Program-made: the position numbers and the translations under genes
Notes under the pieces: model-generated
What the model was told of the DNA's origin: nothing
What the model saw: the letters and a program-made list of their open reading frames with translations, nothing else
The model's database searches: none
In this document: positions 37,700 to 45,356 of the stretch, one piece after another
How positions within the stretch are numbered: position 1 is the stretch's first letter
How the letters are laid out: each line of letters opens with the position of its first letter
DNA from: Devosia sp. Leaf420
GTDB lineage: Bacteria > Pseudomonadota > Alphaproteobacteria > Rhizobiales > Devosiaceae
Direction: 5' to 3'
DNA length: 64,000 nucleotides
NCBI RefSeq assembly: GCF_001425445.1
Contig: NZ_LMQU01000013.1
Location: 310,001-374,000 of the forward strand

Positions 37700-38611
37700 T
37701 CAAGCGGCGGCGCGGGCGGCCTTAAGGCCGGCGAGGACGACGGCGGTGGCATCGACGGGTCGGCCGGCGGCACCGGCCATTTCGAGCACCTGGCCATAAA
37801 GCGAGCAGAGAACGTGCGAGCCGATAAGCGGCACCGGCTCGTTACCGATCTGATGGCGATTGGCGGCGATCTCGGTGCCGATCAAAAGGCCAGAGAGATA
37901 GCCGGCGCACCAGTCGGAAGAGCGGCCGGAAACCAGCGCGCTGGCGCGGACGCGGAACAATTGGCCGAGCAGATCGGCGGGCCGCTCAAGGCCATCTCGC
38001 GCACCGGCAGAAAAGCCATCATGGCGCTCAGGGCCGTTTTGATCGCCGGTGAGCGAATGGCGCAGCACGGATTGGGTGGAGAGCAATTCGAACATTTCGC
38101 CGGTCATGGCCGTCGTAAAATGCTCGATTTTCGTGCCGTCGAGCAGCGCCCATTTCGAATGTGTGCCGGGCATACAGACGAGGCCGGAATAGCCGGGCAG
38201 GGTGGCTGCGAGCCCGAGGAGCTGGGTTTCTTCGCCACGCATGACGTTGTCGCCGCCTTGCCTTTGGCAGACGCCGGGCAGGATGGAGACGTTAAATTTG
38301 TCGGAGCCGCTATCGGGATGGACGGCGCCCCGAATGAGGCCGGAGAGGTCCGTCGGCGCTTCTAGATAGGGCGCTTCGAGCCAGCCCTGGCGGGCGCCGG
38401 CCATGCCGCAAACGACAACGTCGGTCTTTTCCGTCAGGGGAATATCGGCGAGCAATTCTGCAAGTGCGGCGGGAAATTCTTCGCGCGTCAGCTTGCCCAT
38501 GCCTTTTGGCGAACTGCGCGAGGCAAGGACATTTCCCGCGTGATCGAGGGTCCAGCCGCGCAAATTGGACGTGCCCCAATCAACCGCAATCCAGGCAACA
38601 GATTCGCTCAA
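37700..38611 (-). CDS. dgoK: 2-dehydro-3-deoxygalactonokinase
   Basis: A 303-residue sugar-acid kinase of the DgoK family. Seen: IAVDWGTSNLRGWTLD (phosphate-1 motif of the actin/hexokinase fold), CGMAGARQGWLEAPYL, MRGEETQLLGL and CMPGTHSKWALL. It phosphorylates 2-dehydro-3-deoxygalactonate at C6, feeding the aldolase encoded next. It is the first gene of the minus-strand catabolic run and is divergent from the sugar-acid dehydratase gene. Confidence 0.93.
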   Translation of the reverse strand: MSESVAWIAVDWGTSNLRGWTLDHAGNVLASRSSPKGMGKLTREEFPAALAELLADIPLTEKTDVVVCGMAGARQGWLEAPYLEAPTDLSGLIRGAVHPDSGSDKFNVSILPGVCQRQGGDNVMRGEETQLLGLAATLPGYSGLVCMPGTHSKWALLDGTKIEHFTTAMTGEMFELLSTQSVLRHSLTGDQNGPERHDGFSAGARDGLERPADLLGQLFRVRASALVSGRSSDWCAGYLSGLLIGTEIAANRHQIGNEPVPLIGSHVLCSLYGQVLEMAGAAGRPVDATAVVLAGLKAARAAA

Positions 38612-38780
38612 ACAAGCCTCCTCGACGACCGCCTACACAATGCGGCGCGACCCTAATTGGGTTCTTGGCCCATGAACAGGGCAATCAGCGCAGGGGCTAT
38701 CGGAGAGCCTGGATACGTTCTCCGCGATTGGTAAGATTTTCAGAGCGTTCCGGCACATATGCCCTCTGTTACCCCACCCA

Positions 38781-38796
38781 AATCAATTGTATGATT
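38781..38796. promoter_or_regulatory. Candidate GntR-type operator in the divergent galactonate spacer
   Basis: AATCA-ATTGTA-TGATT, a 5-6-5 palindrome, lies about 100 bases upstream of the dehydratase start and 170 bases upstream of dgoK. The size and TTGTA-type core resemble sites of FadR-subgroup GntR regulators, which often control galactonate genes (DgoR). No regulator gene lies nearby, so the assignment is by pattern only. Confidence 0.35.
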
Positions 38797-38894
38797 TTTT
38801 CGATGGGAGCCGTTCACAGCGGCCCTTGCCGTGCTAAAACGGCAACCAGCAAGGCCCACGGTCCGCGCGCTGCGGACGGATAAGGAATTTGACG

Positions 38895-40700
38895 ATGACG
38901 ACTGATAACAGCGGCGCTCCGAAGAAGCTGCGTTCGCGCGCATGGTTCGACAATCCCGAAAACCCGGACATGACCGCGCTTTATCTCGAGCGCTATATGA
39001 ATTTCGGCGTCTCGCGCGAAGAACTTCAGTCGGGTAAGCCGATCATCGGCATTGCGCAGACCGGGTCCGACCTCAGCCCCTGCAACCGTCACCACATGGT
39101 ACTGGCTGAACGCGTGCGTGAGGGCATTCGCGAAGCCGGCGGTATCGCCATAGAATTCCCGGTGCACCCGATCCAAGAAACCGGCAAGCGCCCGACCGCT
39201 GGCCTTGACCGCAACCTTGCCTATCTCGGCCTCGTCGAAGTGCTCTATGGCTACCCGCTCGATGGCGTGGTTCTGACCATCGGTTGCGACAAAACGACCC
39301 CCGCCATGCTGATGGGTGCGGCGACCGTGAACATCCCGGCGATCGCGCTGTCGGTTGGGCCGATGCTCAATGGCTGGCACAAGGGCGAACGCACTGGTTC
39401 GGGCACGATCGTCTGGAAGGCACGCCAGATGATGGCGGCCGGTGAGATCGACTATGCCCAGTTCATTGAACTCGTGGCTTCGTCGGCGCCGTCGACCGGC
39501 TACTGCAACACCATGGGCACGGCGACGACCATGAACTCGCTTGCCGAGTCGCTCGGCATGCAGCTTCCGGGTTCGGCCGCTATTCCCGCGCCTTATCGTG
39601 ATCGCCAGGAAATGGCTTACCGGACCGGCAAGCGCATCGTCGACATGGTGCATGAGGACCTCAAGCCGTCCGACATCCTGACCAAGGACAATTTCATCAA
39701 CACCATCGTCGTCAATTCGGCGATCGGGGGCTCGACCAATGCCCCGATCCATATCCAGGCGATCGCCAAGCATATCGGTGTCGAGCTTGAGTTGCAGGAT
39801 TTCCAGACCTATGGCCACAAGGTGCCGCTGCTGGTGAACCTGCAGCCGGCCGGCGAATATCTGGGCGAAGACTACTACCATGCAGGCGGCGTGCCGGCTG
39901 TGGTCAACGAACTGATGTCGCAAGGCCTGATCCGCGAAAACGCGCCGACCGTCAACGGCAAGACCATTGGCGAGAATTGCCGCAATACGACGATCCAGGA
40001 CGACAAGGTCATCCGCCACTTCGACAATCCGCTCAAGGTGGATGCCGGCTTCCTCGTGCTGCGCGGCAATCTCTTCGACAGCGCGATCATGAAGACATCG
40101 GTGATCTCGTCCGAATTCCGCGAACGCTACCTCGCCAATCCTGAGCATCCCGGCATGTTCGAAGGCAAGGCCGTGGTGTTCGATGGTCCTGAGGACTATC
40201 ACCACCGGATCGACGACCCGTCGCTCGATATCGACGAAAACACGCTGCTCTTCATGCGTGGCGCTGGCCCGATTGGCTATCCGGGCGCTGCCGAAGTGGT
40301 CAACATGCGGCCGCCGGCCTACCTCATCAAGAAGGGCATTCATTCGCTCGCTTGTATCGGTGACGGCCGTCAGTCGGGGACCTCGGGTTCGCCTTCTATC
40401 CTCAACGCCTCGCCGGAAGCAGCTGCAGGCGGTAACCTTGCGATCCTCAAGACTGGTGACCGCGTACGCATCGATCTGAACAAGGGCGAAGCGGATATCC
40501 TGATCTCGGACGAAGAAATCGCGACCCGCCGCGCGGCGCTCGAAGCTGAAGGTGGCTACAAGTATCCTAAGCACCAGACGCCGTGGCAGGAAATCCAGCG
40601 CGGTATCGTCGGCCAGCTTGGCGAAGGCGCTATACTCAAGCCCGCCGAAAAGTATCAGCGGATTGCGCAGACGGAAGGTCTGCCCAGGGATAATCATTGA
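38895..40700 (+). CDS. IlvD/Edd-family sugar-acid dehydratase (probable galactonate/arabinonate type)
   Basis: A 601-residue Fe-S dehydratase. The three cluster cysteines are visible: Cys63 (LSPCNRH), Cys131 ([10 protein letters not shown]) and Cys204 (GYCNTMGT). Lys133 next to Cys131 is the Mg2+-binding (carbamylated) lysine of the family. The length and the [17 protein letters not shown] opening fit the pentonate/hexonate branch (AraC/XylD-like), not amino-acid IlvD. Next to dgoK and dgoA, the likely reaction is D-galactonate to KDGal; L-arabinonate and D-fuconate have the same C2-C4 configuration and are alternatives. I choose the ATG at 38895, with AAGGA 8 bases upstream, over the TTG at 38889. 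It is divergent from dgoK and ends before a terminator. Confidence 0.9.
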   Translation: MTTDNSGAPKKLRSRAWFDNPENPDMTALYLERYMNFGVSREELQSGKPIIGIAQTGSDLSPCNRHHMVLAERVREGIREAGGIAIEFPVHPIQETGKRPTAGLDRNLAYLGLVEVLYGYPLDGVVLTIGCDKTTPAMLMGAATVNIPAIALSVGPMLNGWHKGERTGSGTIVWKARQMMAAGEIDYAQFIELVASSAPSTGYCNTMGTATTMNSLAESLGMQLPGSAAIPAPYRDRQEMAYRTGKRIVDMVHEDLKPSDILTKDNFINTIVVNSAIGGSTNAPIHIQAIAKHIGVELELQDFQTYGHKVPLLVNLQPAGEYLGEDYYHAGGVPAVVNELMSQGLIRENAPTVNGKTIGENCRNTTIQDDKVIRHFDNPLKVDAGFLVLRGNLFDSAIMKTSVISSEFRERYLANPEHPGMFEGKAVVFDGPEDYHHRIDDPSLDIDENTLLFMRGAGPIGYPGAAEVVNMRPPAYLIKKGIHSLACIGDGRQSGTSGSPSILNASPEAAAGGNLAILKTGDRVRIDLNKGEADILISDEEIATRRAALEAEGGYKYPKHQTPWQEIQRGIVGQLGEGAILKPAEKYQRIAQTEGLPRDNH

Positions 40701-40749
40701 TCGCTTGATCCTTGGGTCGTCACCACCTGGCTGGTCCGGGTGGTCCATC

Positions 40750-40790
40750 TTCGAGACGGATGGATTGCGCGGACAAGCCGGGCAATGACG
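40750..40790. repeat. Small interspersed palindrome (GGATTGC..GCAATGACG type)
   Basis: ATGGATTGCGCGGACAAGCC followed by GGGCAATGACG resembles the widespread proteobacterial intergenic element in which ATTGCCGGG and CCCGGCAAT flank a short loop. Here the left arm is imperfect. Only one copy is visible in the window, so family membership is from memory. Confidence 0.4.
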
Positions 40791-40813
40791 ATAGCGGAGA
40801 GGACAAACATTAC

Positions 40814-40848
40814 AGGCCGGGCAGCACGAAGTGCCGCCCGGCCTTTTT
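40814..40848 (+). terminator. Rho-independent terminator downstream of the dehydratase gene
   Basis: AGGCCGGGCAGCAC (40814-40827) pairs with GTGCCGCCCGGCCT (40831-40844), with one mismatch and a GAA loop, followed by TTTTAT. It is 113 bases after the dehydratase stop and is the first good terminator there. Confidence 0.85.
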
Positions 40849-40869
40849 ATTGGCTGACGGTTTTTCACG

Positions 40870-40929
40870 GTGACGGGCGGCCATTGGCTCTACCTGTTTA
40901 GACATTGGGAGCCAAAGGCCGCCCGTCAC
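40870..40929. repeat. Large inverted repeat, 21-base arms
   Basis: The arms at 40870-40890 and 40909-40929 are reverse complements with a single mismatch. The outer part is GTGACGGGCGGCC, the inner part TTGGCTC. The spacer is 18 bases. No T run follows. It could fold as a long hairpin or mark a small non-autonomous element. Confidence 0.75.
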
Positions 40930-41033
40930 AGGATCCGGAGTTTGCAGCGGGTCCGGGTTCAGGCGCGAACGTTATTTCAGTCGCGGCTGCCGTATTTCAA
41001 CTCCCCGCCCAGACAGGCGCCCCCATCCACCGG

Positions 41034-41079
41034 CCATTCCGCCCGGCCCTGCGTGGGAGCCGTGTGACTGGCGGAATGG
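41034..41079. repeat. Inverted repeat CCATTCCGCC/GGCGGAATGG
   Basis: Ten-base perfect arms at 41034-41043 and 41070-41079 with a 26-base spacer, in the repeat-rich spacer upstream of the lexA locus. The role is unknown. Confidence 0.5.
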
Positions 41080-41146
41080 GGAGAGTATGGGCGAGGTTTT
41101 GGTGAGCGGGGAGAAGATGGATAAGTATTTTGGGGTTTTGGGGTTT

Positions 41147-41196
41147 ACCCCACCTAGCCTTCCCCTCGCAGGGGGAGGGATCTGCCAGTGGCTCAC
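41147..41196. repeat. Palindromic repeat family A, partial copy
   Basis: ACCCCACCTAGCC, a CCCCTCGCAGGGG palindrome, then AGGGATCTGCCAGTGGCTCAC. The same string, nearly unchanged, occurs at 54369-54420 and 55586-55621. This copy lacks the inverted right half. Confidence 0.8.
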
Positions 41197-41320
41197 AAGG
41201 GACGCAGCAAACTGCTTGGCTTCCAAGCCCAGGTGGGAGCCGCATATTTTGGATGCATCTGATCTATCGACCTAGCTTGAATCGAGATTAACCGAAGGTC
41301 ACTTGCTCGGGAACAAAAGC

Positions 41321-41371
41321 TTATGGCTCCTGCACGGGCCCTCGGGTCAAGCCCGAGGGAAGAATAGGGGG
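41321..41371. repeat. Palindromic repeat family C, copy 1
   Basis: TTATGGCTCCTGCACGGG runs into the palindrome CCCTCGGGTCAAGCCCGAGGG (41339-41359, given here as CCCTCGGGT-CAA-GCCCGAGGG) and then AAGAATAGGGGG. A closely matching copy is at 60392-60440. Confidence 0.8.
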
Positions 41372-41405
41372 TGGGGATTGTATGGAGGCAAACGGTCGTC
41401 AGGTC

Positions 41406-41711
41406 TCACTGCGTCGTGGCAGAGAAAGCGGAAAACTTATCGCAGCACACGGGATTCCCGCTTTCGCGGGAATGACGCCGGGATTTGAATAGTCCCAAGC
41501 GAGAAATGCCATTCCAGTACGTCTCGTTTTCAAGACGCTGCCATGTTCGTTCGAAGACACTGCGAATGGCATCGATGCCGGTGAAGCTGCCTGAACTGAA
41601 CCAGAAGACTGCATCGGAATCGATCAGCGGGACCAGCAATGAAAAGTCGTGATGGTTGATCAGGTCGGCATAAGCCGCCATCACCGTTTTGGGTGTGGCG
41701 GCGCCGGGCAT
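41406..41711 (-). pseudogene. NTF2-like (SnoaL/DUF4440-type) gene truncated at a palindromic repeat
   Basis: The first 66 residues (41514-41711) read like the N-terminal half of an NTF2-like ketosteroid-isomerase-fold protein: a helix MAAYADLINHHDFS, then LIDSDAVFWF, GSFTGIDAIRSVFERTW. Intact members have about 120-130 residues. After ETYW the sequence loses the pattern and reads SRRHSRESGNP, the standard translation of a TTCCCGC-type intergenic palindrome present at 41451-41478. The 3' half has therefore been lost and replaced. The ATG overlaps the lexA stop (TAATG), so it may still be translated as a 101-residue fragment. Confidence 0.65.
41451..41478. repeat. Palindromic repeat family D (TTCCCGCTTTCGCGGGAA)
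   Basis: TTCCCGC-TTTC-GCGGGAATGACG, the common proteobacterial intergenic palindrome. It lies inside the degraded end of the NTF2-like reading frame. A degenerate relative lies at 42526-42551. Confidence 0.75.
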
Positions 41712-42424
41712 TAGTATTTGCGGAGGAGGCCGACGAGGCGGCCTTGAACTTTCACGCGATCAGGCGGGAAGATGCGGGTCTCGTAGGCCGGGTTGGCAGC
41801 TTCGAGTGCCACAGTATTGCCCTTGCGGCGGAGGCGTTTGAGAGTGGCTTCTTCGTCATCGACCAAGGCGACGATGATTTCGCCAGTGCTGGCCTGATCC
41901 TGTTTTTTGATAACGACCGTGTCGCCATCGAAAATGCCAGCATCGATCATCGAGTCGCCGCGGACTTCCAGGGCGTAGTGTTCGCCCGCGCCAAGCATTT
42001 CAGGCGGGACCTGAATAGTATGGGAATGAGTCTGGATCGCCTCGATGGGCGTACCGGCAGCGATGCGCCCCATGACGGGAATGGAGATCGGTCGGGCATA
42101 ATCCTCGGCGGCGATACCGCGTGGCTGAGGCGCGCTAACTTTTCCGAGGCTGCCTTCGATAACCGACGGCTCAAACTTGGCTTTGCGCCCGCCGAGGGAT
42201 GGGTTCATGGAATCCGGCAGCTTGACGACCTCGAGGGCTCTCGCCCGGTTGGGCAGGCGGCGGATGAAGCCACGCTCTTCGAGCGCAGTGATCAACCGAT
42301 GGATGCCTGACTTCGACGCTAAATCCAGCGCATCCTTCATTTCGTCGAAGGATGGGGGAATGCCGCTTTCCTTCATCCGTTCGTGGATGAACATCAGCAA
42401 TTCGTGTTGTTTGCGCGTCAGCAT
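41711..42424 (-). CDS. lexA: LexA repressor (SOS regulator)
   Basis: A 237-residue transcriptional repressor/autoprotease. The N-terminal winged helix ([40 protein letters not shown]) binds SOS boxes. A linker of about 45 residues follows. The self-cleavage site is Ala123-Gly124 in GRIAAGTP, and the catalytic dyad is Ser158 (RGDSM) with Lys196 (EATLKRL). Length is typical of alphaproteobacterial LexA. Two GTTC-N7-GTTC boxes lie directly upstream, so autoregulation is expected. Its stop overlaps the start of the truncated NTF2-like frame. Confidence 0.96.
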   Translation of the reverse strand: MLTRKQHELLMFIHERMKESGIPPSFDEMKDALDLASKSGIHRLITALEERGFIRRLPNRARALEVVKLPDSMNPSLGGRKAKFEPSVIEGSLGKVSAPQPRGIAAEDYARPISIPVMGRIAAGTPIEAIQTHSHTIQVPPEMLGAGEHYALEVRGDSMIDAGIFDGDTVVIKKQDQASTGEIIVALVDDEEATLKRLRRKGNTVALEAANPAYETRIFPPDRVKVQGRLVGLLRKY

Positions 42425-42445
42425 CGCCGGTGAGCCCTAGAATCG

Positions 42446-42460
42446 GAACGGATACGGAAC
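42446..42460. promoter_or_regulatory. SOS box 1 of lexA
   Basis: GAACGGATACGGAAC, which on the minus strand reads GTTC-N7-GTTC, the alphaproteobacterial LexA operator. It is 22 bases upstream of the lexA start and would block its promoter or initiation. Confidence 0.85.
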
Positions 42461-42470
42461 GACTATATGT

Positions 42471-42485
42471 GTTCCGTCTATGTTC
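42471..42485. promoter_or_regulatory. SOS box 2 of lexA
   Basis: GTTCCGTCTATGTTC is a perfect GTTC-N7-GTTC on the plus strand, in opposite orientation to box 1 and 10 bases from it. Two boxes imply tight autoregulation. Confidence 0.85.
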
Positions 42486-42525
42486 CGCAAGAGTCTCCCA
42501 TCTTTGCCAAATGGAGGCGCAGTAG

Positions 42526-42551
42526 AGATTCTCGCTTTCGCGGGAAGACGT
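42526..42551. repeat. Degenerate copy of palindrome family D
   Basis: GATTCTCGCTTTCGCGGGAA, matching the 41451 copy in the core GCTTTCGCGGGAA. It lies between lexA and the HIT gene. Confidence 0.5.
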
Positions 42552-42567
42552 GGCGTCAGCAGCAAGA

Positions 42568-42984
42568 CTAGAGCGCGGCGGCGAGGTCTTTCGCCAGTTG
42601 GGCGAGTTCGGCGTCGTCTGCACGTCCGCTGGCATGGGCGCCGAGGGCGGTGCCCTCGTAGGCAGGGATCAGATGGAAATGGAGATGAAAGACGGTCTGG
42701 CCAGCCGGGGCCTCGTTGAACTGGGCGAGGCGGATGCCGTCGGCTTTCGTTACAGTCTGCAGGGCCTTGGCGACGCGCTGGACGAGCGGCATGACGGCAG
42801 AAAGGGCCATGGGATCGGCATCGAGAAGGTTACGCGATGCGGCCTTGGGAATGACGAGCGTGTGCCCCTTGGACTGCGGAAAAATGTCGAGCATGACGAG
42901 GGCCGTGTCGTCCTCGTAGACCTTGTGAGAGGGCAGTTCACCCTTGAGGATTTTGGCGAAGATATTGGTTGGGTCGTAGGTCAT
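42568..42984 (-). CDS. HIT-family nucleotide hydrolase
   Basis: A 138-residue histidine-triad protein. The triad VFHLHFHLIP (HxHxH) at about residues 96-105 carries the catalytic His. The opening YDPTNIFAKILKGELPSHKV and MLDIFPQSKGHTLVIPK are typical of HinT-type enzymes that hydrolyse nucleoside phosphoramidates and similar compounds. The ATG at 42984 follows GAGGC. It lies 12 bases after the stop of the upstream hydroxylase-SDR gene and may be co-transcribed with it. Confidence 0.93.
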   Translation of the reverse strand: MTYDPTNIFAKILKGELPSHKVYEDDTALVMLDIFPQSKGHTLVIPKAASRNLLDADPMALSAVMPLVQRVAKALQTVTKADGIRLAQFNEAPAGQTVFHLHFHLIPAYEGTALGAHASGRADDAELAQLAKDLAAAL

Positions 42985-42996
42985 CAAAGCCTCGGA

Positions 42997-44124
42997 TTAT
43001 TCGGCAGCGGCGAGCGCTTCGTCGCCGGCATTGTTGGCATATCGGAAGCGGAAGAAATTGAGGACGGCAAGGCCGGTAAGGGTCACCGGTACATATTTGA
43101 AGCCGCGGGTGATGAAGAAGAGAGCGATGCCGACCGCCGTTTCCGCCGACATCGCGCCCTTGCCCATGGCGGAGGTGAAGGAGGAGGGGACAATGTGGCG
43201 ATAGATGAGGTCGTCGGAGCGATAATAGTGGCGGGCGCGGGCAGCGAAGGCGCGCTTCGAACTGGAATAATCGCGCAATCCATCCATGCCCATATCGCCG
43301 TGAAATTCGACCTCGGAGCCGAGCGCCCAGACCTCCGGCGCGAGGAGCCTATCCTTGCCCATGAGGGTGAAGCGCTCGATCAGGTCGCGAAACGTGACGT
43401 AATTGGCGTTCCAGCAATCGTCCGTTTTGGCGCCGTGCGAAAGGACCAGAACGTCGGCGCGCGCGAGCTTTTCGTCCATCGCGGCGTAATTTCCGGCGGT
43501 GAAATCGACGCCGGACTTTGCCGTTTCGACAATGCCGCCCCGCTTTTCGAGTGCTTTGACCATGGCCGAGCCGAAGGCGCCGCTTGCGCCGGTGATGAGG
43601 AAGCGCCGGCCGGGAATCTGGCAGGTGGTGCCGACCAGGAGATCAAAGGTATTGGCAAAGGACGAGAAAAAATTGTGCGGATAGACGTGGTGCATCGCGT
43701 GGTAATTGTTGTTTACCCACAAGAGGCCCTGTTTGCCGCCCACGCGGTCCATCGACATGTGATTGTAGTCGAGCCCTTCCTCGCGAAGGGTCAGGGCGAA
43801 CATGACCGTGCGGATGACGGCAACGACGGCCACGGGCTGCCAGGGCAGCGCCAGGAGGAACAGCGCGATTGCGGCCATCGAGGTAAAGTATTCGGGCAGG
43901 ACGTGAAACCAGATATTCTGGCGGGCATAGGCCGGATTGACCTGCATATCGAGGCCAAGGAATTTATGGTGGACCCAGTGCCAGGACGAGAAGGTGCGCA
44001 GCAGCGGGATCTTGGAATTTTCCCAGCGGTGCAGCAGCCAGTGCAGGGTGTCGAACAGGGTCGTTGCCACTACGAAGACGAGAAGGGCTTCGAGAATGAA
44101 GGCTACGACATCCCACAAATCCAT
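42997..44124 (-). CDS. Fused fatty-acid-hydroxylase/sterol-desaturase and short-chain dehydrogenase
   Basis: A 375-residue two-domain membrane protein. The N-terminal half carries the di-iron histidine boxes of the fatty-acid-hydroxylase superfamily: His28/His32 (LHWLLHRW), His49/52/53 (HWVHHKF) and His142/145/146 (HAMHHVYPH). It also has membrane helices at about 8-24 and 80-112. From residue 174 a Rossmann fold begins (LITGASGAFG, 176-185) with the SDR pair Tyr286/Lys290 (YSSSK). This matches what is catalogued as bifunctional sterol desaturase/short-chain dehydrogenase, known mainly from cyanobacteria, where a homologue acts as a glucolipid epimerase. A membrane-lipid modification role is inferred; the substrate is unknown. 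Confidence 0.85.
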   Translation of the reverse strand: MDLWDVVAFILEALLVFVVATTLFDTLHWLLHRWENSKIPLLRTFSSWHWVHHKFLGLDMQVNPAYARQNIWFHVLPEYFTSMAAIALFLLALPWQPVAVVAVIRTVMFALTLREEGLDYNHMSMDRVGGKQGLLWVNNNYHAMHHVYPHNFFSSFANTFDLLVGTTCQIPGRRFLITGASGAFGSAMVKALEKRGGIVETAKSGVDFTAGNYAAMDEKLARADVLVLSHGAKTDDCWNANYVTFRDLIERFTLMGKDRLLAPEVWALGSEVEFHGDMGMDGLRDYSSSKRAFAARARHYYRSDDLIYRHIVPSSFTSAMGKGAMSAETAVGIALFFITRGFKYVPVTLTGLAVLNFFRFRYANNAGDEALAAAE

Positions 44125-44183
44125 TAGTCCCGGGTCTCCTGATCACTTGATGCGCGCTGTCTAGCACAATCGATCGGCTGGGG

Positions 44184-45356
44184 CTAACGCTCCTGCCGAT
44201 CGCCGCGCCGGTATGGCGTAAACCCTTCAAGCGCCTCTTGTTCCCGCTCGACGGCAGGGCGTTCCGCCTCGAGATAATCCGCTACCGCGTCGCGTAAACC
44301 TGCATGAGCGATCCAGTGGACGGAGTGGGTGGTGACGGGAGTGTAGCCGCGCGCCAGCTTGTGTTCGCCTTGTGCGCCGGCCTCGACGACCGCGAGCTTG
44401 TTGGCTATGGCAAAGTCGATTGCCTGATAATAGCAAATCTCGAAATGTAGAAAGGGGACTTCGCGGGTCGAACCCCAATTGCGCCCATAGAGGCGATCCT
44501 TGCCGATGAAATTGATGGCCCCGGCAATGGGCTCGTCGCCATCATAGGCAAAGACCAGCACGATCCGCTCGGCCATATACCGGCCGAGAAGCGAGAAGAA
44601 TTTCCGGTTGAGATAAGGCTGGCCCCATTTGCGCGCGCCTGTGTCTTCATAAAAATCGAAGAAGGCATCCCAGTGATGCTCCTTGATTTCATCGCCGCGC
44701 AGCCATTTGACGGTCAAGCCATCAGCGAGCGCGTCGCGACGCTCGCGGCGGATAGTCTTGCGCTTGCGCGAGGATAGCGTTTCGAGAAAATCTTCGAAGG
44801 TCGCAAAGCCCTGGTTGTGCCAATGGAATTGAGTGTCGACGCGGCCAAGCCAGCCAGTAGCCTCGGCGATGTCGGCGTCTTCATCGGGCAGGAAGGTCAG
44901 ATGCACCGACGAAGCGTTTCGCTGCAAGGCGAGCTGCTGTGCGGTTTCGAGGAGCGCGGTCTTGATCTCAATTCTGTCGGACGGGACCAGAAGCTTTGGG
45001 GCGGTTGCGGGCGTAAAGGGCACCGAGCCCTGGAGCTTGGGATAATAATGCCCGCCGGCGCGCTCGAGGGCCTGGGCCCAGCCATGGTCGAAGACGTATT
45101 CGCCCATGGAATGGGATTTGAGGAACAGCGGCAAAAAGCCGACGGGCGTGTCGCCTTCCGAAACCACGACGTGTTGCGGTTGCCAGCCGGTACGGCCGGT
45201 GGCGCAGCCTGATTCTTCGAGCGCGCGGAAAAAAGCGAAGTCGAGGAACGGATTGTCGGGCACGCCATCGGTGCCCGGCACGAGTGCGTTCCACACGTCG
45301 GCCCCGATGGATGCCGTTGTGGGATGAATGGTGGCAGTCAGATTATTGGGAGACAC
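44184..45356 (-). CDS. GNAT/FemAB-like acyltransferase (DUF482/COG3146 type)
   Basis: A 390-residue protein of the large GNAT-like family often annotated as a peptidogalycan (FemAB-like) acyltransferase. Seen: DNPFLDFAFFRALEESGCA, then GYVFDHGWAQA-type segment (GEYVFDHGWAQALE), FLSSRKRKTIRRERR-type basic motif (LSSRKRKTIRRER), and the C-terminal half YGRNWGSTREVPFLHFEICYY. I start at the GTG at 45356, giving the usual length. It overlaps the last 14 bases of the upstream GDPD gene. The frame is open to 45419 but those residues are not family-like. Its substrate is not known. Confidence 0.8.
   Translation of the reverse strand: MSPNNLTATIHPTTASIGADVWNALVPGTDGVPDNPFLDFAFFRALEESGCATGRTGWQPQHVVVSEGDTPVGFLPLFLKSHSMGEYVFDHGWAQALERAGGHYYPKLQGSVPFTPATAPKLLVPSDRIEIKTALLETAQQLALQRNASSVHLTFLPDEDADIAEATGWLGRVDTQFHWHNQGFATFEDFLETLSSRKRKTIRRERRDALADGLTVKWLRGDEIKEHHWDAFFDFYEDTGARKWGQPYLNRKFFSLLGRYMAERIVLVFAYDGDEPIAGAINFIGKDRLYGRNWGSTREVPFLHFEICYYQAIDFAIANKLAVVEAGAQGEHKLARGYTPVTTHSVHWIAHAGLRDAVADYLEAERPAVEREQEALEGFTPYRRGDRQER

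Larger units (their letters stand above)
40701..41405. other. Repeat-rich intergenic region
   Basis: About 700 bases with no gene I can support. In order it holds a terminator for the dehydratase gene, a 21-base inverted repeat, a smaller inverted repeat, a half copy of the CCTCCCCCT palindrome family, and a CCCTCGGG palindrome. All are listed separately. Short open frames on both strands here have repeat-derived translations and no ribosome-binding sites. Confidence 0.7.

Noticed and set aside
38814-40868. 684-codon minus-strand open frame opposite the dehydratase gene
   Set aside because: Antisense shadow of a GC-rich gene. The plus-strand frame has all Fe-S ligand cysteines.
41087-41488. 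Short plus-strand ORFs of 61-62 codons in the repeat-rich spacer
   Set aside because: They consist largely of repeat sequence and lack ribosome-binding sites.
40750-42551. CRISPR-like array from repeated short palindromes
   Set aside because: The elements are of different families, irregularly spaced and without unique spacers of constant length.
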